A DNA stretch of 64,000 bases from Paratractidigestivibacter sp963605405 (GCA_963605405.1 CAVCUP010000004.1:1-64000); one strand, 5' to 3'; positions 25,611 to 35,208 are shown, counted from the first letter of the stretch. Program-made: numbers and translations. The notes: generated by a model not told the origin, from the sequence alone.

Positions 25611-26900
25611 ATGGCACGCATTATTGAGGTTTATGGTCGTGAGGTCCTCGATTCCCGCGGCAACCCAACCGTCGAGGTCGAGGTCACGCTCGAGGACGGC
25701 GCCTTCGGCCGCGCCATCGTCCCGTCCGGCGCCTCCACCGGCGAGTTCGAGGCCGTCGAGCTGCGCGACGGCGACAAGGACCGCTACCTGGGCAAGGGCG
25801 TCGAGAAGGCCGTCGGCCACGTCAACGACGAGCTCGCCAAGCTCCTCGTGGGCATGGAGGCCACCGACCAGCGCGCCTGCGACGAGGCCATGATCGCCGC
25901 CGACGGCACCCCCAACAAGGGCAACTTCGGCGCCAACGCCATCCTCGGCTGCTCGCTCGCCATCGCTCGCGCCGCGGCCGAGTCCGCGGGCCTGCCCCTC
26001 TACGCCTACCTCGGCGGCCCGAACGCCCACACCCTCCCCGTCCCGATGATGAACATCCTCAACGGCGGCGTTCACGCGGACAACAACGTGGACTTCCAGG
26101 AGTTCATGATCATGCCCGTCGGCGCCCCCGACTTCAAGACCGCCCTGCGCTGGTGCGCCCAGGTCTACCACACCCTCAAGGACACCCTCAAGGCCGCCGG
26201 CCTCTCGACCGGCGTGGGCGACGAGGGCGGCTTCGCTCCCGACCTCAAGACCAACGACGAGCCCTTCGTCTACCTGATGGAGGCCGTCAAGGCCGCCGGC
26301 TTCGAGCCGGGCGTCGACTTCATGTTCGCCATGGATCCGGCTACCTCCGAGTGCTACAACAAGGAGACCGGTCTCTACGAGCTCAAGGGCGAGGGCCGCA
26401 CCCTCACCTCCGACGAGATGGTCGACTACTGGGAGGACCTCGTTTCTCGCTACCCGATCATCTCCATCGAGGACGGCCTGGCCGAGGAGGACTGGGAAGG
26501 CTGGAAGAAGCTCACCGAGCGCATCGGCAAGAAGGTCCAGCTCGTGGGCGACGATCTCTTCGTCACCAACACCGCCCGCCTCAAGAAGGGCATCGAGTCC
26601 GGCGCCGCTAACGCCATCCTCATCAAGGTGAACCAGATCGGCTCCCTGACCGAGACCCTCGACGCCATCGAGACCGCCAAGCGCGCCGGCTACACCGCCG
26701 TCGTCTCCCACCGCTCCGGCGAGACCGAGGACACCACCATCGCCGACCTCGCCGTGGCGACCAACGCAGGCCAGATCAAGACCGGCGCCCCCGCCCGCAC
26801 CGACCGTGTGGCCAAGTACAACCAGCTCCTCCGCATCGAGGACGCGCTGGGCGACTCCTCCGAATACCTGCAGAAGGCCGCGTTCTACAACATCGCGTAG
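25611..26900 (+). CDS. eno: Enolase
   Basis: A 429-residue enolase of normal length. Signature regions include YGREVLDSRGNPTVEVEV (residues 9-26), PSGASTGEFEAVELRDGD (about 38-55), the catalytic Glu region VGDEGGFAPDL, the metal-binding SIEDGLAEEDWEGW and the catalytic Lys in ILIKVNQIGSLTET (about 342-355), followed by SHRSGETED (about 370). It interconverts 2-phosphoglycerate and phosphoenolpyruvate, which also feeds the PTS systems seen in this window. The start follows AAGAAAGGTCAACACT. Codon use is strongly biased, as expected for a highly expressed gene. Confidence 0.99.
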   Translation: MARIIEVYGREVLDSRGNPTVEVEVTLEDGAFGRAIVPSGASTGEFEAVELRDGDKDRYLGKGVEKAVGHVNDELAKLLVGMEATDQRACDEAMIAADGTPNKGNFGANAILGCSLAIARAAAESAGLPLYAYLGGPNAHTLPVPMMNILNGGVHADNNVDFQEFMIMPVGAPDFKTALRWCAQVYHTLKDTLKAAGLSTGVGDEGGFAPDLKTNDEPFVYLMEAVKAAGFEPGVDFMFAMDPATSECYNKETGLYELKGEGRTLTSDEMVDYWEDLVSRYPIISIEDGLAEEDWEGWKKLTERIGKKVQLVGDDLFVTNTARLKKGIESGAANAILIKVNQIGSLTETLDAIETAKRAGYTAVVSHRSGETEDTTIADLAVATNAGQIKTGAPARTDRVAKYNQLLRIEDALGDSSEYLQKAAFYNIA

Positions 26901-26945
26901 CAGGTAGCGGGAACGCCACCGGGCTTGATCCCTTTGCTTCGATTG

Positions 26946-26979
26946 CCGCCGTCGGCCCCGAGCCGGCGGCGGTATTCTT
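26946..26979 (+). terminator. Terminator-like hairpin between eno and the phosphofructokinase gene
   Basis: Stem CCGCCGTCGGC / GCCGGCGGCGG (one G-T pair) followed by TATTCTT. It ends about 40 bases before the phosphofructokinase start. Confidence 0.75.
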
Positions 26980-27019
26980 GTGCGTGATTGCCTGTGAAGA
27001 ACCCCGAGAGAGGAATCCC

Positions 27020-28213
27020 ATGCCCCAGATCAAGCGCATCCTGGTCGGTCAGTCCGGCGGCCCCACCGCGGCCATCAACTCGAGCCTGGCGGGCGTGGTC
27101 GCCGGCGCGCGCGAGGCGGGCATCGCGGTAGACGGCATGCGCCACGGCATCCAGGGTTACCTCGCCGGCCAGACGGTCGACCTCGCGGCCGCGCTCCCGG
27201 ACGACGCGGCGCTCGAGCAGCTCCGCCACACGCCCTCGAGCTGGCTCGGCAGTTGCCGCTTCAAGCTCCCCGCCCTCGACGCGCCGGACGCCGAGAAGTT
27301 CTACGGCGACGCGTTCGCCAAGCTCGAGGCCGGCGGCTACGGCGCGGTTCTCTACATCGGCGGCAACGACTCGATGGACACCATCGCCAAGTTGGGCGCC
27401 TGGGGCGCGCGCGTCGACTCCCCCATCCGCTTCATCGGCGTGCCCAAGACCATCGACAACGACCTCGTGGGCATCGACCACACGCCCGGCTACGGCAGCG
27501 CGGCCCGCTTCGTGGCCACCGCCACCTCCGAGCTCATGCTCGACGCCGACGTGTACGACCTCAAGAACGTGCTCTTAGTGGAGATCATGGGCCGCGACGC
27601 CGGTTGGCTCGCGGGCTCGGCGTGCCTGGCCGGCCCCGACCTCGTGCTGCTGCCGGAGATCACCTTCGACGAAGACGCGCTGGTAGAGCGCGTAAGCGAG
27701 CTCCTCGAGCACCAAAACACCGTGGTCATCGCCATGTCCGAGGGCCTGCGCGAGGCCGACGGCCACCTCATTGCCGAGAAGACCGTCGCGGCCGGCACCA
27801 AGGTCGACGAGTTCGGCCACCTGGCGCAGCTCTCCGGCCCGAGCCGTTACCTGGCGGGCGTCGTCGGCGGGCGCCTCGGCGTAAAGACCCGCGCGGTAGA
27901 GCTCTCCACGCTGCAGCGCTGCGCGAGCCACCTTGCCAGCCAGGTCGACCTCGACGAGGCCTTCGAGCTGGGGCGCCGCGGGGTCGCTGCGGCCCTTGCC
28001 GGCGAGTCCGTCAAGATGAGCTCCCTCAAGCGCGCAGGCAACGACCCCTACGCCGTCGAGTACGAGCTCATCGACGTGCTCGCCGTGGCCAACCAGGTCA
28101 AGGCCGTGCCGCGCGAGTGGATCTGCGAGGACGGGATGAACGTGACGGACGATTTCCGCGCCTACGTCGCCCCGCTCGCCGGCGAGCTCCCGGAGCACCT
28201 CGCGGCGCTTTAA
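27020..28213 (+). CDS. 6-phosphofructokinase, probably pyrophosphate-dependent
   Basis: A 397-residue phosphofructokinase. The N-terminal loop is VGQSGGPTAAINSSLAGV (residues 9-26), the substrate region GVPKTIDNDLVGIDHTPGYGSAAR (about 142-165) and the MGRDAGWLAG loop (about 192). At the nucleotide position that reads GGDGS in ATP-PFK, this protein reads IGGNDSMDTI (about 115-124). Replacement of the second Gly by Asp is the known discriminator for PPi-dependent enzymes because it blocks the ATP alpha-phosphate. It would therefore use PPi and work reversibly. The start ATG follows GAGAGGAATCCC. It lies next to enolase and shares the window with a regulated pyrophosphatase. Confidence 0.85.
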   Translation: MPQIKRILVGQSGGPTAAINSSLAGVVAGAREAGIAVDGMRHGIQGYLAGQTVDLAAALPDDAALEQLRHTPSSWLGSCRFKLPALDAPDAEKFYGDAFAKLEAGGYGAVLYIGGNDSMDTIAKLGAWGARVDSPIRFIGVPKTIDNDLVGIDHTPGYGSAARFVATATSELMLDADVYDLKNVLLVEIMGRDAGWLAGSACLAGPDLVLLPEITFDEDALVERVSELLEHQNTVVIAMSEGLREADGHLIAEKTVAAGTKVDEFGHLAQLSGPSRYLAGVVGGRLGVKTRAVELSTLQRCASHLASQVDLDEAFELGRRGVAAALAGESVKMSSLKRAGNDPYAVEYELIDVLAVANQVKAVPREWICEDGMNVTDDFRAYVAPLAGELPEHLAAL

Positions 28214-28295
28214 AACCCGGGTCATATGCCCCTCGGCCTGGCGTTTATTCTCGGCGAGCCCCATCGCCTCCGCCCAGCGGAACATAAAGCGAGTC

Positions 28296-28342
28296 ACGGC
28301 GAGAAGGCCCCGGGCGTGATGCCGGGGCCTTCTCGCCGTCTC
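28296..28342. terminator. Strong bidirectional terminator after the phosphofructokinase gene
   Basis: An 18-bp perfect stem (28296-28313 paired with 28322-28339; ACGGCGAGAAGGCCCCGG on the left) with an eight-base loop, followed by CTC. It sits between convergent genes. Confidence 0.85.
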
Positions 28343-28397
28343 AAAGGACATCCAGGCGCCGTCTGGGCAGGTTCCTTGGCCAACGAGCGCCTGCCGC

Positions 28398-28463
28398 GGC
28401 CGGTCTTAGGCCGGTCCCAGGCCGATCCTAGGGCGGTCTGGGGCCGGCCGCAGCCGAGCGCTA
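28398..28463. repeat. 11-bp tandem repeat at the end of the Tat-exported protein gene
   Basis: Six consecutive 11-bp units beginning GGCCGGTCTTA at 28398, then GGCCGGTCCCA, GGCCGATCCTA, GGGCGGTCTGG, GGCCGGCCGCA and a degenerate last unit that covers the stop codon of the leftward gene. The units lie between that stop codon and the terminator at 28296. Confidence 0.8.
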
Positions 28464-31400
28464 GGAGCGGGCCTCGCAGACCTCGCCCGTGCCCATGCCC
28501 TCGCACACGGCCTTGACGCCGTCGAGCTCAAGCGAGGAGACCGGGCAGCGGGAATCATCGACGCGGAACTCCTGGATCGCGCCCGAGAGATCAGCCAAAA
28601 GGTCGACCGTCGGGTTGATGACCTGGACGTTCGAGATGGTCACGTAGACGTCCTTTTTGCCCTCCCATTCCTCCGGGATAGCGAACGTGACGCGGTAGAG
28701 GTTCGCGTCGCCGGGAAGAAGCACGCCCGCGCCGTCGTCGGCCACGAGTCGGCTCTCGAGCCGGTCACCCTCGAGGCCCTTCGTCTCGTACGTGCACCCG
28801 GCATCGGGCATGCCGGCGCTCGAGGTGGTCTCGATGCCGCCAAAGGCCACGTCCCTGTAGTCGACGACCCGGCCGGTATCCGCGTCGCACAGCGAGAAGG
28901 TCGCGCCCGTGGCCACCAGGTTGCCGTCGTTTCTCGCCTCGACGGAGAAGGTCGCTTCCTCGCCGGAGAACGCGAAATAGTCGGTGAGCGTCATGTGCGT
29001 CGGGGTGAGGCAGCGGGTCAGCGGCACGCGCACGTCGTAGATGTCCGCAAGGCTGTTGTCGATGTCGGTGATCGAGCTGACCATGAAGTTCGCGCAGTTG
29101 TCGCACACCGTCGTGGCCACGAGGTCGTCGATGACCTGGTCCTCGCCGAGCTCGCAGAAGATGAACGGCTTGGTAAAGAGCCCGTCCACGTACGCGATCG
29201 CCATGATGTAGTGGCGGTGCTCGACGGCGTCCTCGCCGCGCTCGGCCGATTCGCTGTAGCCCTGGCCGACCTTGCCGTCGATGTTCTCGGTGTAGAAGAG
29301 ATACCGGTGCCCGGAGTCGACCACGAAGTTCGTAACCGAGCTCTCCTGCGGGCTCAGCCGCGTGAAGACGGGCTCGCCGCCGTTGACGGGGTCGACCTTG
29401 ACGAGGAAGAGCCCCTCGGCCTCGTTGCCGTCGGCATCGGTGACGGCGCAGCTCGCCAGGTACTCGCCGTCCTCGCCCCAAGGATAGAAGCGGTGGACCC
29501 TCGGGTAATCGTCGCCGAGGCTCGCGAGCTCGACGCGATCGAACGAGGCGAAGGTCGCCGTGCCGTGCTCGTCGTGGTCGTAGCGCGCCTCGAGCTTGCC
29601 GATGACGGAATCGCCCGTGACGTCGTCGACGAAGGCATAGAGCGCGTGCCTGCGAGACGCGACCGAGTCGTAGCCCGGCCGGTAACCGTCATCGGCGATC
29701 GCGACGGGAAGAAGCGCGATGTCGTGGCTGGTCTCGTAGCCCTCGGGGTACGCGCGGACGCGGCTGACCACGAACTCCTTCTCGGTCGAGCCGGCCTGCG
29801 GCTCGCGACGGGCGAAGAAGCCCATCGTGAGGCCGCGCTCGCCGATGCCGCCCGTGTCCACCTTGCGCCTGGTGAAGAAGCCCATGACGCAGAAGTCGTT
29901 CGTTCCCACGACGGAGGTCTCGTCGGAGTAGCCCGTGATGCGCGGGGCCGTGATCGTGTAGCCGTCCGAGGTGCTCGGCAGGCCCACCGTCATCGGCGCG
30001 TAGACATCGAGCGTGCCGGTGCCCGTGTCGCGCAGCGCGACGAGGGAGACGTGGTGCGCCTGGATGCCGCGGACGAAGTCCGTGTCGTCCCCGTCGGGCC
30101 TATCGCCCGAGGTGACGAGCAGGAAGATGAAGTTGTTCGCGCCGCCGGCACCGTTGCCCGCCGTGGCCTGCGCGACGTCGAACTCGAAGTCGTAGAGGTC
30201 GTCGCGAGAAACGCCCTCGAGCTGCGGGTCGAATTCGACGAGCTCGGGGTCTCCCCATTCGCCGCCCGAGAGGACCTGATAGACCAGGCGGGAGCGCATC
30301 TTGCCGCCGCCCACGTCCACCGAGGCGACGCGGAAGAGGACCGTGCGGCCGTAGCTCGTGGTGACGAGGCGCATCGCGGTGTTGCTGTTGACGTTGCTGA
30401 GCAGGACGTCGTTCACGGACGGCACCACCCCGCCGCGCTCGCCCGCCGCCACGTCGGAGATACCCACGCGCCCGGCGAGGGCGCCGCGCGTCATCGTGCC
30501 GCAGTAGGAGTAGGCGGGCAGGTAACCGGCGTCCCCCGCGTCCGCGTCGGAAAGAAGCGCCACACGGACGTCCCCGAAGGCGGCGTCGCCGTCGTAGTCG
30601 TCCTTGCGCGCGCCGCTCACCCGTACCGGGGAGGCGCCGGAAGCGACCAGCGTGCGCTCGAACTCCCTGGACTTGCGAAGCTGGTCGTTGGTGACGGGCT
30701 TCATGAGGCGCGCGAGCTCCTCGAACGTCGGCAGCTCGCCCGTCCCGCCGGAAGAGCCCGCAAACGAGCCGAGGCGGCGCAGGCTCACCTCGTCGAGCTC
30801 GGGCTCGGACGCGCAGGCCAGGTGCTTGTCTCGCCTCGAGTCGTACAGGTCCGGCCAATCGCCCTTATAGAAGGGGAACACGGCCTTGAAGAAGCCGAGC
30901 TGGATCGTGAGCAGCACGGCCGCGCCCGCGCCGATAAGGCGCACGGGCTCCTCGCCCCTGTTGTTGCAGAACTCGATGTAGAACGAGAGATAGCCGGATC
31001 CGGTAGCGGAGACCCCGCCCGCGCCCGCGACGCCCAGGCCGGCCGTGACCGCGATGCCGACGCTCATGTTGAGGCCCAGGGTGTTCTTCTGGCTCGAGAA
31101 GTCATGGTCGAGGATCGACTTCATGGTCGCGCCCATCGTGCCGCCGACCTGCGCGCGGGCCCAGGGGTTGACCACGAAGTAGAGCGGGGCGCCCATAAAG
31201 CACGTCTGCCAGGTCCACGCCATGTCGAGCTTGCCACCCACCACGAACGAGAGCTGCCCGGCCCACTCCTCCTTCGTCCAGCTGTACTGAAGCGCCTCGA
31301 ACGCCTGCAGGGTGGTGATGATCTTGAACTTGTCGGTGAGGTAATAGGAGTCGTGCTTCGCCTTGTTGGGGTCGTCCGGGGTCCCGAAATTCTCGATATA

Positions 31401-32576
31401 GCGGTCAAGCGCCGCCTCCTGGCGGGCCTTCTCGACGGCGCATTGCTCGTCGATGCCCTGGGACGGGGTCTTTACCCAGTCGTCGCCGTCGTTGAACGAG
31501 CCGTCGTCCTTGAGGGTGCGCGTGCTGCCGAAGTCGAACCCAAGCATGGCGTAGCCCAGCGGCGAGAAATCGTAGAGGATGGGCAGGGTCGGCATCCAGC
31601 AGGTGAAGGAGGCTCCTCCGAAGGGCGTGACGAACGAGTCGGGCAAGGTGATGGGAGAGACCCCGCCTCCCGCGATCGCGGACGGGATCACGACCTCCTC
31701 GGTCTCGGTGTGGATCCACTTGCCGAGAGCCGCGGGCTTCGTCTTCACGGTAAGGAACGTGTACCAGGAGGCGTCGGAGCCGGGGGCGGAGAAGCTCACC
31801 TTGAGGCGGTCGCCGACCTCGACGCACTTCTCGCCGCCGAGGAGCAGATAGGGGCCCGCCGCCCTCAGGTGCGCGATATTGCCGTCGAGCGCGACCTCGA
31901 ACTCGTCGATGACCTGCTCCTCGTTGCCGCGTACGCGCACAAGGCTCGCCGCAGGGACGGAGTCGGCGAGCTCGTTGGGCAGCCAAAGGTCGGCCTCCAC
32001 GACCTGGTCGACGTCGGAGCTCTCCGAGCAGACGTAGTCGGCGGCAATGTACTGGGCATCCCATTCGTTCATGCTGAGCATGCGGAAGTAGGGCTTACCG
32101 TCGAGCGGGCGCGTGGGCGCGACCATGCTCTGATGGGCGATCACGCGCATGAGGGGGATATGGACATCGCGGAAACCGTCCTTGGTCACCGTGACGCTGC
32201 CGTTGCAAGCAGGAATCTCGGCGTCGGGGTCCTCGCCCAGCTCGGCCAGGTCGAGGACGACGAGGCCGCGCCCGTCGGTCGTGCCCTGCGCAGCGCAACC
32301 GGTCGCGCGGGAATAGATCCGAACGGTGGCGTCGGGGACGGCCACGGGCGCCTGGGCATCCGAGAAGTCGTAGACGGCCACTCCGACCTCGGTACGGGAA
32401 ACCACCATGACCTCGGTCTCCACCGAGGCCCCGTCCGCGGCGTAGGCGGTCTCGACGCCCAGGGGCACGAGGGAAAACCCGTCTTCCGCGCCTTCCGCGC
32501 GCGGGAGAAAAATCGACGCAAGGGCGGCGGCCCCGCCCACAAAGAACGACCTTCTCGAGAAGTTGACCGATGCCAT
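28461..32576 (-). CDS. Very large Tat-exported protein of unknown function
   Basis: A 1371-residue protein with a twin-arginine signal (NFSRRSFFVGGAAALASIFL, residues 5-24) and a likely cleavage after AYAA near residue 46. The mature protein has no cell-wall anchor or late membrane helix. The order seen is an Ig/transthyretin-like segment (about 60-165, VAVPDATVRIYSRATG ... GRGLVVLDLAEL), a glycine-rich central part (about 480-560, MSVGIAVTAGLGVAGAGGVSA), then long beta-rich repeats typical of propellers (900-1200), and a CARDB-like C-terminal segment (ATFSVEARNDGNLVATGATFSL). Paired cysteines occur as CDNC. Tat export suggests folding or cofactor loading before secretion. I do not recognise a family. 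Confidence 0.75.
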   Translation of the reverse strand: MASVNFSRRSFFVGGAAALASIFLPRAEGAEDGFSLVPLGVETAYAADGASVETEVMVVSRTEVGVAVYDFSDAQAPVAVPDATVRIYSRATGCAAQGTTDGRGLVVLDLAELGEDPDAEIPACNGSVTVTKDGFRDVHIPLMRVIAHQSMVAPTRPLDGKPYFRMLSMNEWDAQYIAADYVCSESSDVDQVVEADLWLPNELADSVPAASLVRVRGNEEQVIDEFEVALDGNIAHLRAAGPYLLLGGEKCVEVGDRLKVSFSAPGSDASWYTFLTVKTKPAALGKWIHTETEEVVIPSAIAGGGVSPITLPDSFVTPFGGASFTCWMPTLPILYDFSPLGYAMLGFDFGSTRTLKDDGSFNDGDDWVKTPSQGIDEQCAVEKARQEAALDRYIENFGTPDDPNKAKHDSYYLTDKFKIITTLQAFEALQYSWTKEEWAGQLSFVVGGKLDMAWTWQTCFMGAPLYFVVNPWARAQVGGTMGATMKSILDHDFSSQKNTLGLNMSVGIAVTAGLGVAGAGGVSATGSGYLSFYIEFCNNRGEEPVRLIGAGAAVLLTIQLGFFKAVFPFYKGDWPDLYDSRRDKHLACASEPELDEVSLRRLGSFAGSSGGTGELPTFEELARLMKPVTNDQLRKSREFERTLVASGASPVRVSGARKDDYDGDAAFGDVRVALLSDADAGDAGYLPAYSYCGTMTRGALAGRVGISDVAAGERGGVVPSVNDVLLSNVNSNTAMRLVTTSYGRTVLFRVASVDVGGGKMRSRLVYQVLSGGEWGDPELVEFDPQLEGVSRDDLYDFEFDVAQATAGNGAGGANNFIFLLVTSGDRPDGDDTDFVRGIQAHHVSLVALRDTGTGTLDVYAPMTVGLPSTSDGYTITAPRITGYSDETSVVGTNDFCVMGFFTRRKVDTGGIGERGLTMGFFARREPQAGSTEKEFVVSRVRAYPEGYETSHDIALLPVAIADDGYRPGYDSVASRRHALYAFVDDVTGDSVIGKLEARYDHDEHGTATFASFDRVELASLGDDYPRVHRFYPWGEDGEYLASCAVTDADGNEAEGLFLVKVDPVNGGEPVFTRLSPQESSVTNFVVDSGHRYLFYTENIDGKVGQGYSESAERGEDAVEHRHYIMAIAYVDGLFTKPFIFCELGEDQVIDDLVATTVCDNCANFMVSSITDIDNSLADIYDVRVPLTRCLTPTHMTLTDYFAFSGEEATFSVEARNDGNLVATGATFSLCDADTGRVVDYRDVAFGGIETTSSAGMPDAGCTYETKGLEGDRLESRLVADDGAGVLLPGDANLYRVTFAIPEEWEGKKDVYVTISNVQVINPTVDLLADLSGAIQEFRVDDSRCPVSSLELDGVKAVCEGMGTGEVCEARS

Positions 32577-32856
32577 GACGCTCTCCTCTCCGCTGCGGGT
32601 TCCTGCGCTAAGAAAAGCCTATCAACCGCGCGGTCGAATCGGTATAAACACCGTGTCCATACTTCGCGCAAGCGGAGCGCGGAAGCACCGATAGAAGAGT
32701 CTTGGACATAGGTTTTGCAACAATAGAGGATGCTCACTCAACGAGAGGCGCACTGAATCAGGCCGCACGGAGGCGGCCCGGGAGCAAGCGCATCGGGATG
32801 AGGGGGAGCCCCGGTAGCCGTAGCGGCGAGCATGGGCGGGCACGGCGAACCGGCGC

Positions 32857-33504
32857 CTAACCGAGTTCGACCACCCTCGTGCCGTGCACCTCGGAAACGC
32901 CAACGGCTGCGGCGACCTGTGCCGCGTTGGCCGATGTGATGCCGCCGCCCGGCAGGATCCGGATGCGGCCGGCCGCATGCCCGACGTAGCGGGAAAGTGC
33001 CTCGAGGTTATCCTCTATCGACGTCGCGGCCGCGCCCCCGTGCGTGAGGATACGGTTGACGCCCCACCTTGCGAGCAGGTCGATCGCGGGCAGGCGGTCT
33101 TCTTCGCACAGCGCGTCGAACGCCATGTGGAAGGTCACCTGCAGCCCCGAGCGCTTGGCCATGTCGACGAGCGACTTGGTGAGGAGCCTATCGACGTGGC
33201 CGCCGCGCAGGCAGCCGAAGACGACGCCGTCGACGCCCGCGCCCGCCGCCGACTTGAGGTCCATCGACATGATGCGAGCCTCGGCGGGCGTGTACTCGAA
33301 GCTGCCGCCCCGGGGGCGAATCATGCACATGACCGTCGCGCCCGCCGAATGGCAGAGCTCGACGGCGGCGTGAATCGTGCCGATGCTGGGCGTCGTGCCG
33401 CCGACGGCGAGGTTGTCGCAGAGCTCGACGCGCGAGGCCCCCGCCGCAAGGGCGGCGGGCACGCGCTCGACGTTCTCGGCACAGAACTCTCGGACAAGGC
33501 TCAT
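32857..33504 (-). CDS. cutC: CutC family protein
   Basis: A 215-residue TIM-barrel protein of the CutC family. Motifs seen are FCAENVERVPAALAAGASRVELCDNLAVGGTTPS (residues 7-40), VMCMIRPRGGSFEYT (about 58-72), TFHMAFD (about 124), and RILTHGGAAA and ILPGGGI near the end. The family was first linked to copper homeostasis, but later work doubts this and its reaction is not established. The start was moved to the internal ATG that gives the usual N-terminus and has AGAAGGGA upstream. It ends 280 bases upstream of the Tat-protein promoter region and stands apart from engB by 154 bases. Confidence 0.9.
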   Translation of the reverse strand: MSLVREFCAENVERVPAALAAGASRVELCDNLAVGGTTPSIGTIHAAVELCHSAGATVMCMIRPRGGSFEYTPAEARIMSMDLKSAAGAGVDGVVFGCLRGGHVDRLLTKSLVDMAKRSGLQVTFHMAFDALCEEDRLPAIDLLARWGVNRILTHGGAAATSIEDNLEALSRYVGHAAGRIRILPGGGITSANAAQVAAAVGVSEVHGTRVVELG

Positions 33505-33658
33505 AGTCGTGGTCCCTTCTCCCTGCGGCACAGGGCCGCCGAATCCGTCCGTTCCCACCAACACCCGGCTGAGCGCCTACCCGGCGCTCGAGGGCACCCC
33601 GGCATCGAACGCGCCCCAACACATCCGCCCAGGCGCATTCGATGCCGATAAACCCCTG

Positions 33659-34246
33659 CTAGAGGCACGCCTCCGCGATGATGCGCTTGAGCTCGTCGAT
33701 GCCCTGGCCGGTCTCCGAGCTCGTGATGACCATCCGCTCGCGCGGCACGCCGAGCTGCTTGGAGAGAAGCGCCGCCTGCTGGTTCTGCTTACCGCGGCTG
33801 AGCTTGTCGGCCTTGGTCAGCGCCACGATGTAGGGCAGCTCGGCCTCCTGCAGGTAGCCGATCATCTGCAGGTCGAGCTTCTGGGCCTCGTGGCGGATGT
33901 CCACGAGCGAGATGACCAGGTTGAAGCTGCGCTCAAGCTCGAAGTAGCCGCCGATGAGCTCCCCCCAGCGCGCCTTCTCGGCCTTGGAGACGCGCGCGTA
34001 GCCGTATCCGGGCAGGTCGACGAAGGTGACGCCGTCCACGTCGAAGAAGTTGATGTTGCAGGTCTTGCCCGGCGTGGACGAGACCTTGACGAGGTTCTTG
34101 CGCCCAAAGAGCTTGTTGAGCAGCGAGGACTTGCCCACGTTCGAGCGACCGGCGACGCTGACCTCGGGCTGGGTAGGATCGGGCAGCGAGGCGATGGTGC
34201 CGTAGGACGCCTCGAAGCGAGCGAGCTGGTAATTGATTCCGGCCAT
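33659..34246 (-). CDS. engB: Ribosome biogenesis GTP-binding protein EngB/YsxC
   Basis: A 195-residue GTPase with the expected motifs: G1 AGRSNVGKSSLLN (about residue 32-44), G2 around SSTPGKTCNINFF, G3 VDLPGYGYARVSK (about 75), G4 LTKADKLS (about 142) and G5 TSSETGQG (about 173). It acts in maturation of the large ribosomal subunit and is usually essential. The start ATG has GAAAGGAACCC upstream. It is in the same direction as the HAD gene 164 bases upstream. Confidence 0.97.
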   Translation of the reverse strand: MAGINYQLARFEASYGTIASLPDPTQPEVSVAGRSNVGKSSLLNKLFGRKNLVKVSSTPGKTCNINFFDVDGVTFVDLPGYGYARVSKAEKARWGELIGGYFELERSFNLVISLVDIRHEAQKLDLQMIGYLQEAELPYIVALTKADKLSRGKQNQQAALLSKQLGVPRERMVITSSETGQGIDELKRIIAEACL

Positions 34247-34410
34247 GGGCGGGTTCCTTTCGTGAGGTTCAACCTGGCCATTCTACCAGCACAAAGAGAC
34301 GCGCGAGCGATGCGCGCGCCCTTCCGCAAAAGCCGGGCGCGGGCGAGCGCGGGGCGATTCGGCACGCGGCGAGAGGGCCTCGCCGCGCTTCTCAACAAAA
34401 CCAGCCGCTG

Positions 34411-35208
34411 CTAGATAAGGCCGAAATGCTCCAAAGCCGTCGCCACGCCGTCGTTCTCGACGCGGTCGGCGACGTAATCGGCGTGAGCCTTGACGTTGTC
34501 GCGCGCGTTGCCCATGACGACGGCCACGTCGGCCTCCTCGAGCACGGCGAGGTCGTTCTCCGAGTCGCCGAACGCGAAGAAGCGCGAGGGCGCGAAGGGC
34601 AGCGCGTCGATGAAGGCCCGCGCGCCCACGCCCTTGCTGGTGCCGGGAATGGCCAGCTCATGGTAGCTATCGCCCACGTCGAGGTAGTCGTAGGCCGCCA
34701 TGAGGTACTCGCTCGCGCGGCAGACCTCGAGGCTCTCGTCGGTAAAGTCGATCTTTCCGAACTCCATGAGGCCGCCGCGCGCCGCGTAGCCCTCGAGGCT
34801 CTCCATATCCGCCATCACGCGGCGGAACTCGGGGTTGGGGCGGTCCCCCGTGACGGTCACGCAGCCGTAGGTTCCCTCGATGAGCGCCTCCATGCCGACG
34901 CGCCGCATCTCGGCGACGGTGCGCTCGAGCACGTCCGGCGCGATCACCCGGTCGTAGACGACCTTCTCGCCGTAAAGCACATGCGTGCCGTCGAGGGTGA
35001 CGGCACCGGCGAAGGGGCACGACGCCATGAGGTTCTGGATGCCGAGGATGCTGCGCCCGGTGCAAACGACGGCAAGGTTACCTGCCTCGACGAAGCGGCG
35101 GATGGCCTCGCGGACGCGCGCCGTGGGCACGTCGGTCGGCCCCGTCACGGGGTCGCGGTACGTGAGCGTCCCGTCGACGTCGAAGAAAGCGACTACCGGC
35201 TCAGACAT
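34411..35208 (-). CDS. HAD-superfamily Cof-type phosphatase
   Basis: A 265-residue hydrolase of the Cof/YidA type (class IIB cap). The nucleophile motif is FFDVDGTLTY (residues 8-17), motif II CTGRS (about 49), motif III Lys in GTSKGVGARAF (about 190) and motif IV FGDSENDLAVLEEAD (about 212-226). Such enzymes dephosphorylate sugar phosphates, PLP or flavin nucleotides with broad specificity; the substrate here is unknown. It lies just downstream of the DUF4143-type ATPase gene by 27 bases and may be co-transcribed with it. Confidence 0.9.
   Translation of the reverse strand: MSEPVVAFFDVDGTLTYRDPVTGPTDVPTARVREAIRRFVEAGNLAVVCTGRSILGIQNLMASCPFAGAVTLDGTHVLYGEKVVYDRVIAPDVLERTVAEMRRVGMEALIEGTYGCVTVTGDRPNPEFRRVMADMESLEGYAARGGLMEFGKIDFTDESLEVCRASEYLMAAYDYLDVGDSYHELAIPGTSKGVGARAFIDALPFAPSRFFAFGDSENDLAVLEEADVAVVMGNARDNVKAHADYVADRVENDGVATALEHFGLI

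Noticed and set aside
28995..32711. Very long open frame opposite the Tat-exported protein gene
   Set aside because: It is antisense to a gene with a signal peptide and sensible domain pattern. Its translation is rich in Arg/Ala/Val/Gly without structure, as expected of shadow frames in GC-rich DNA.
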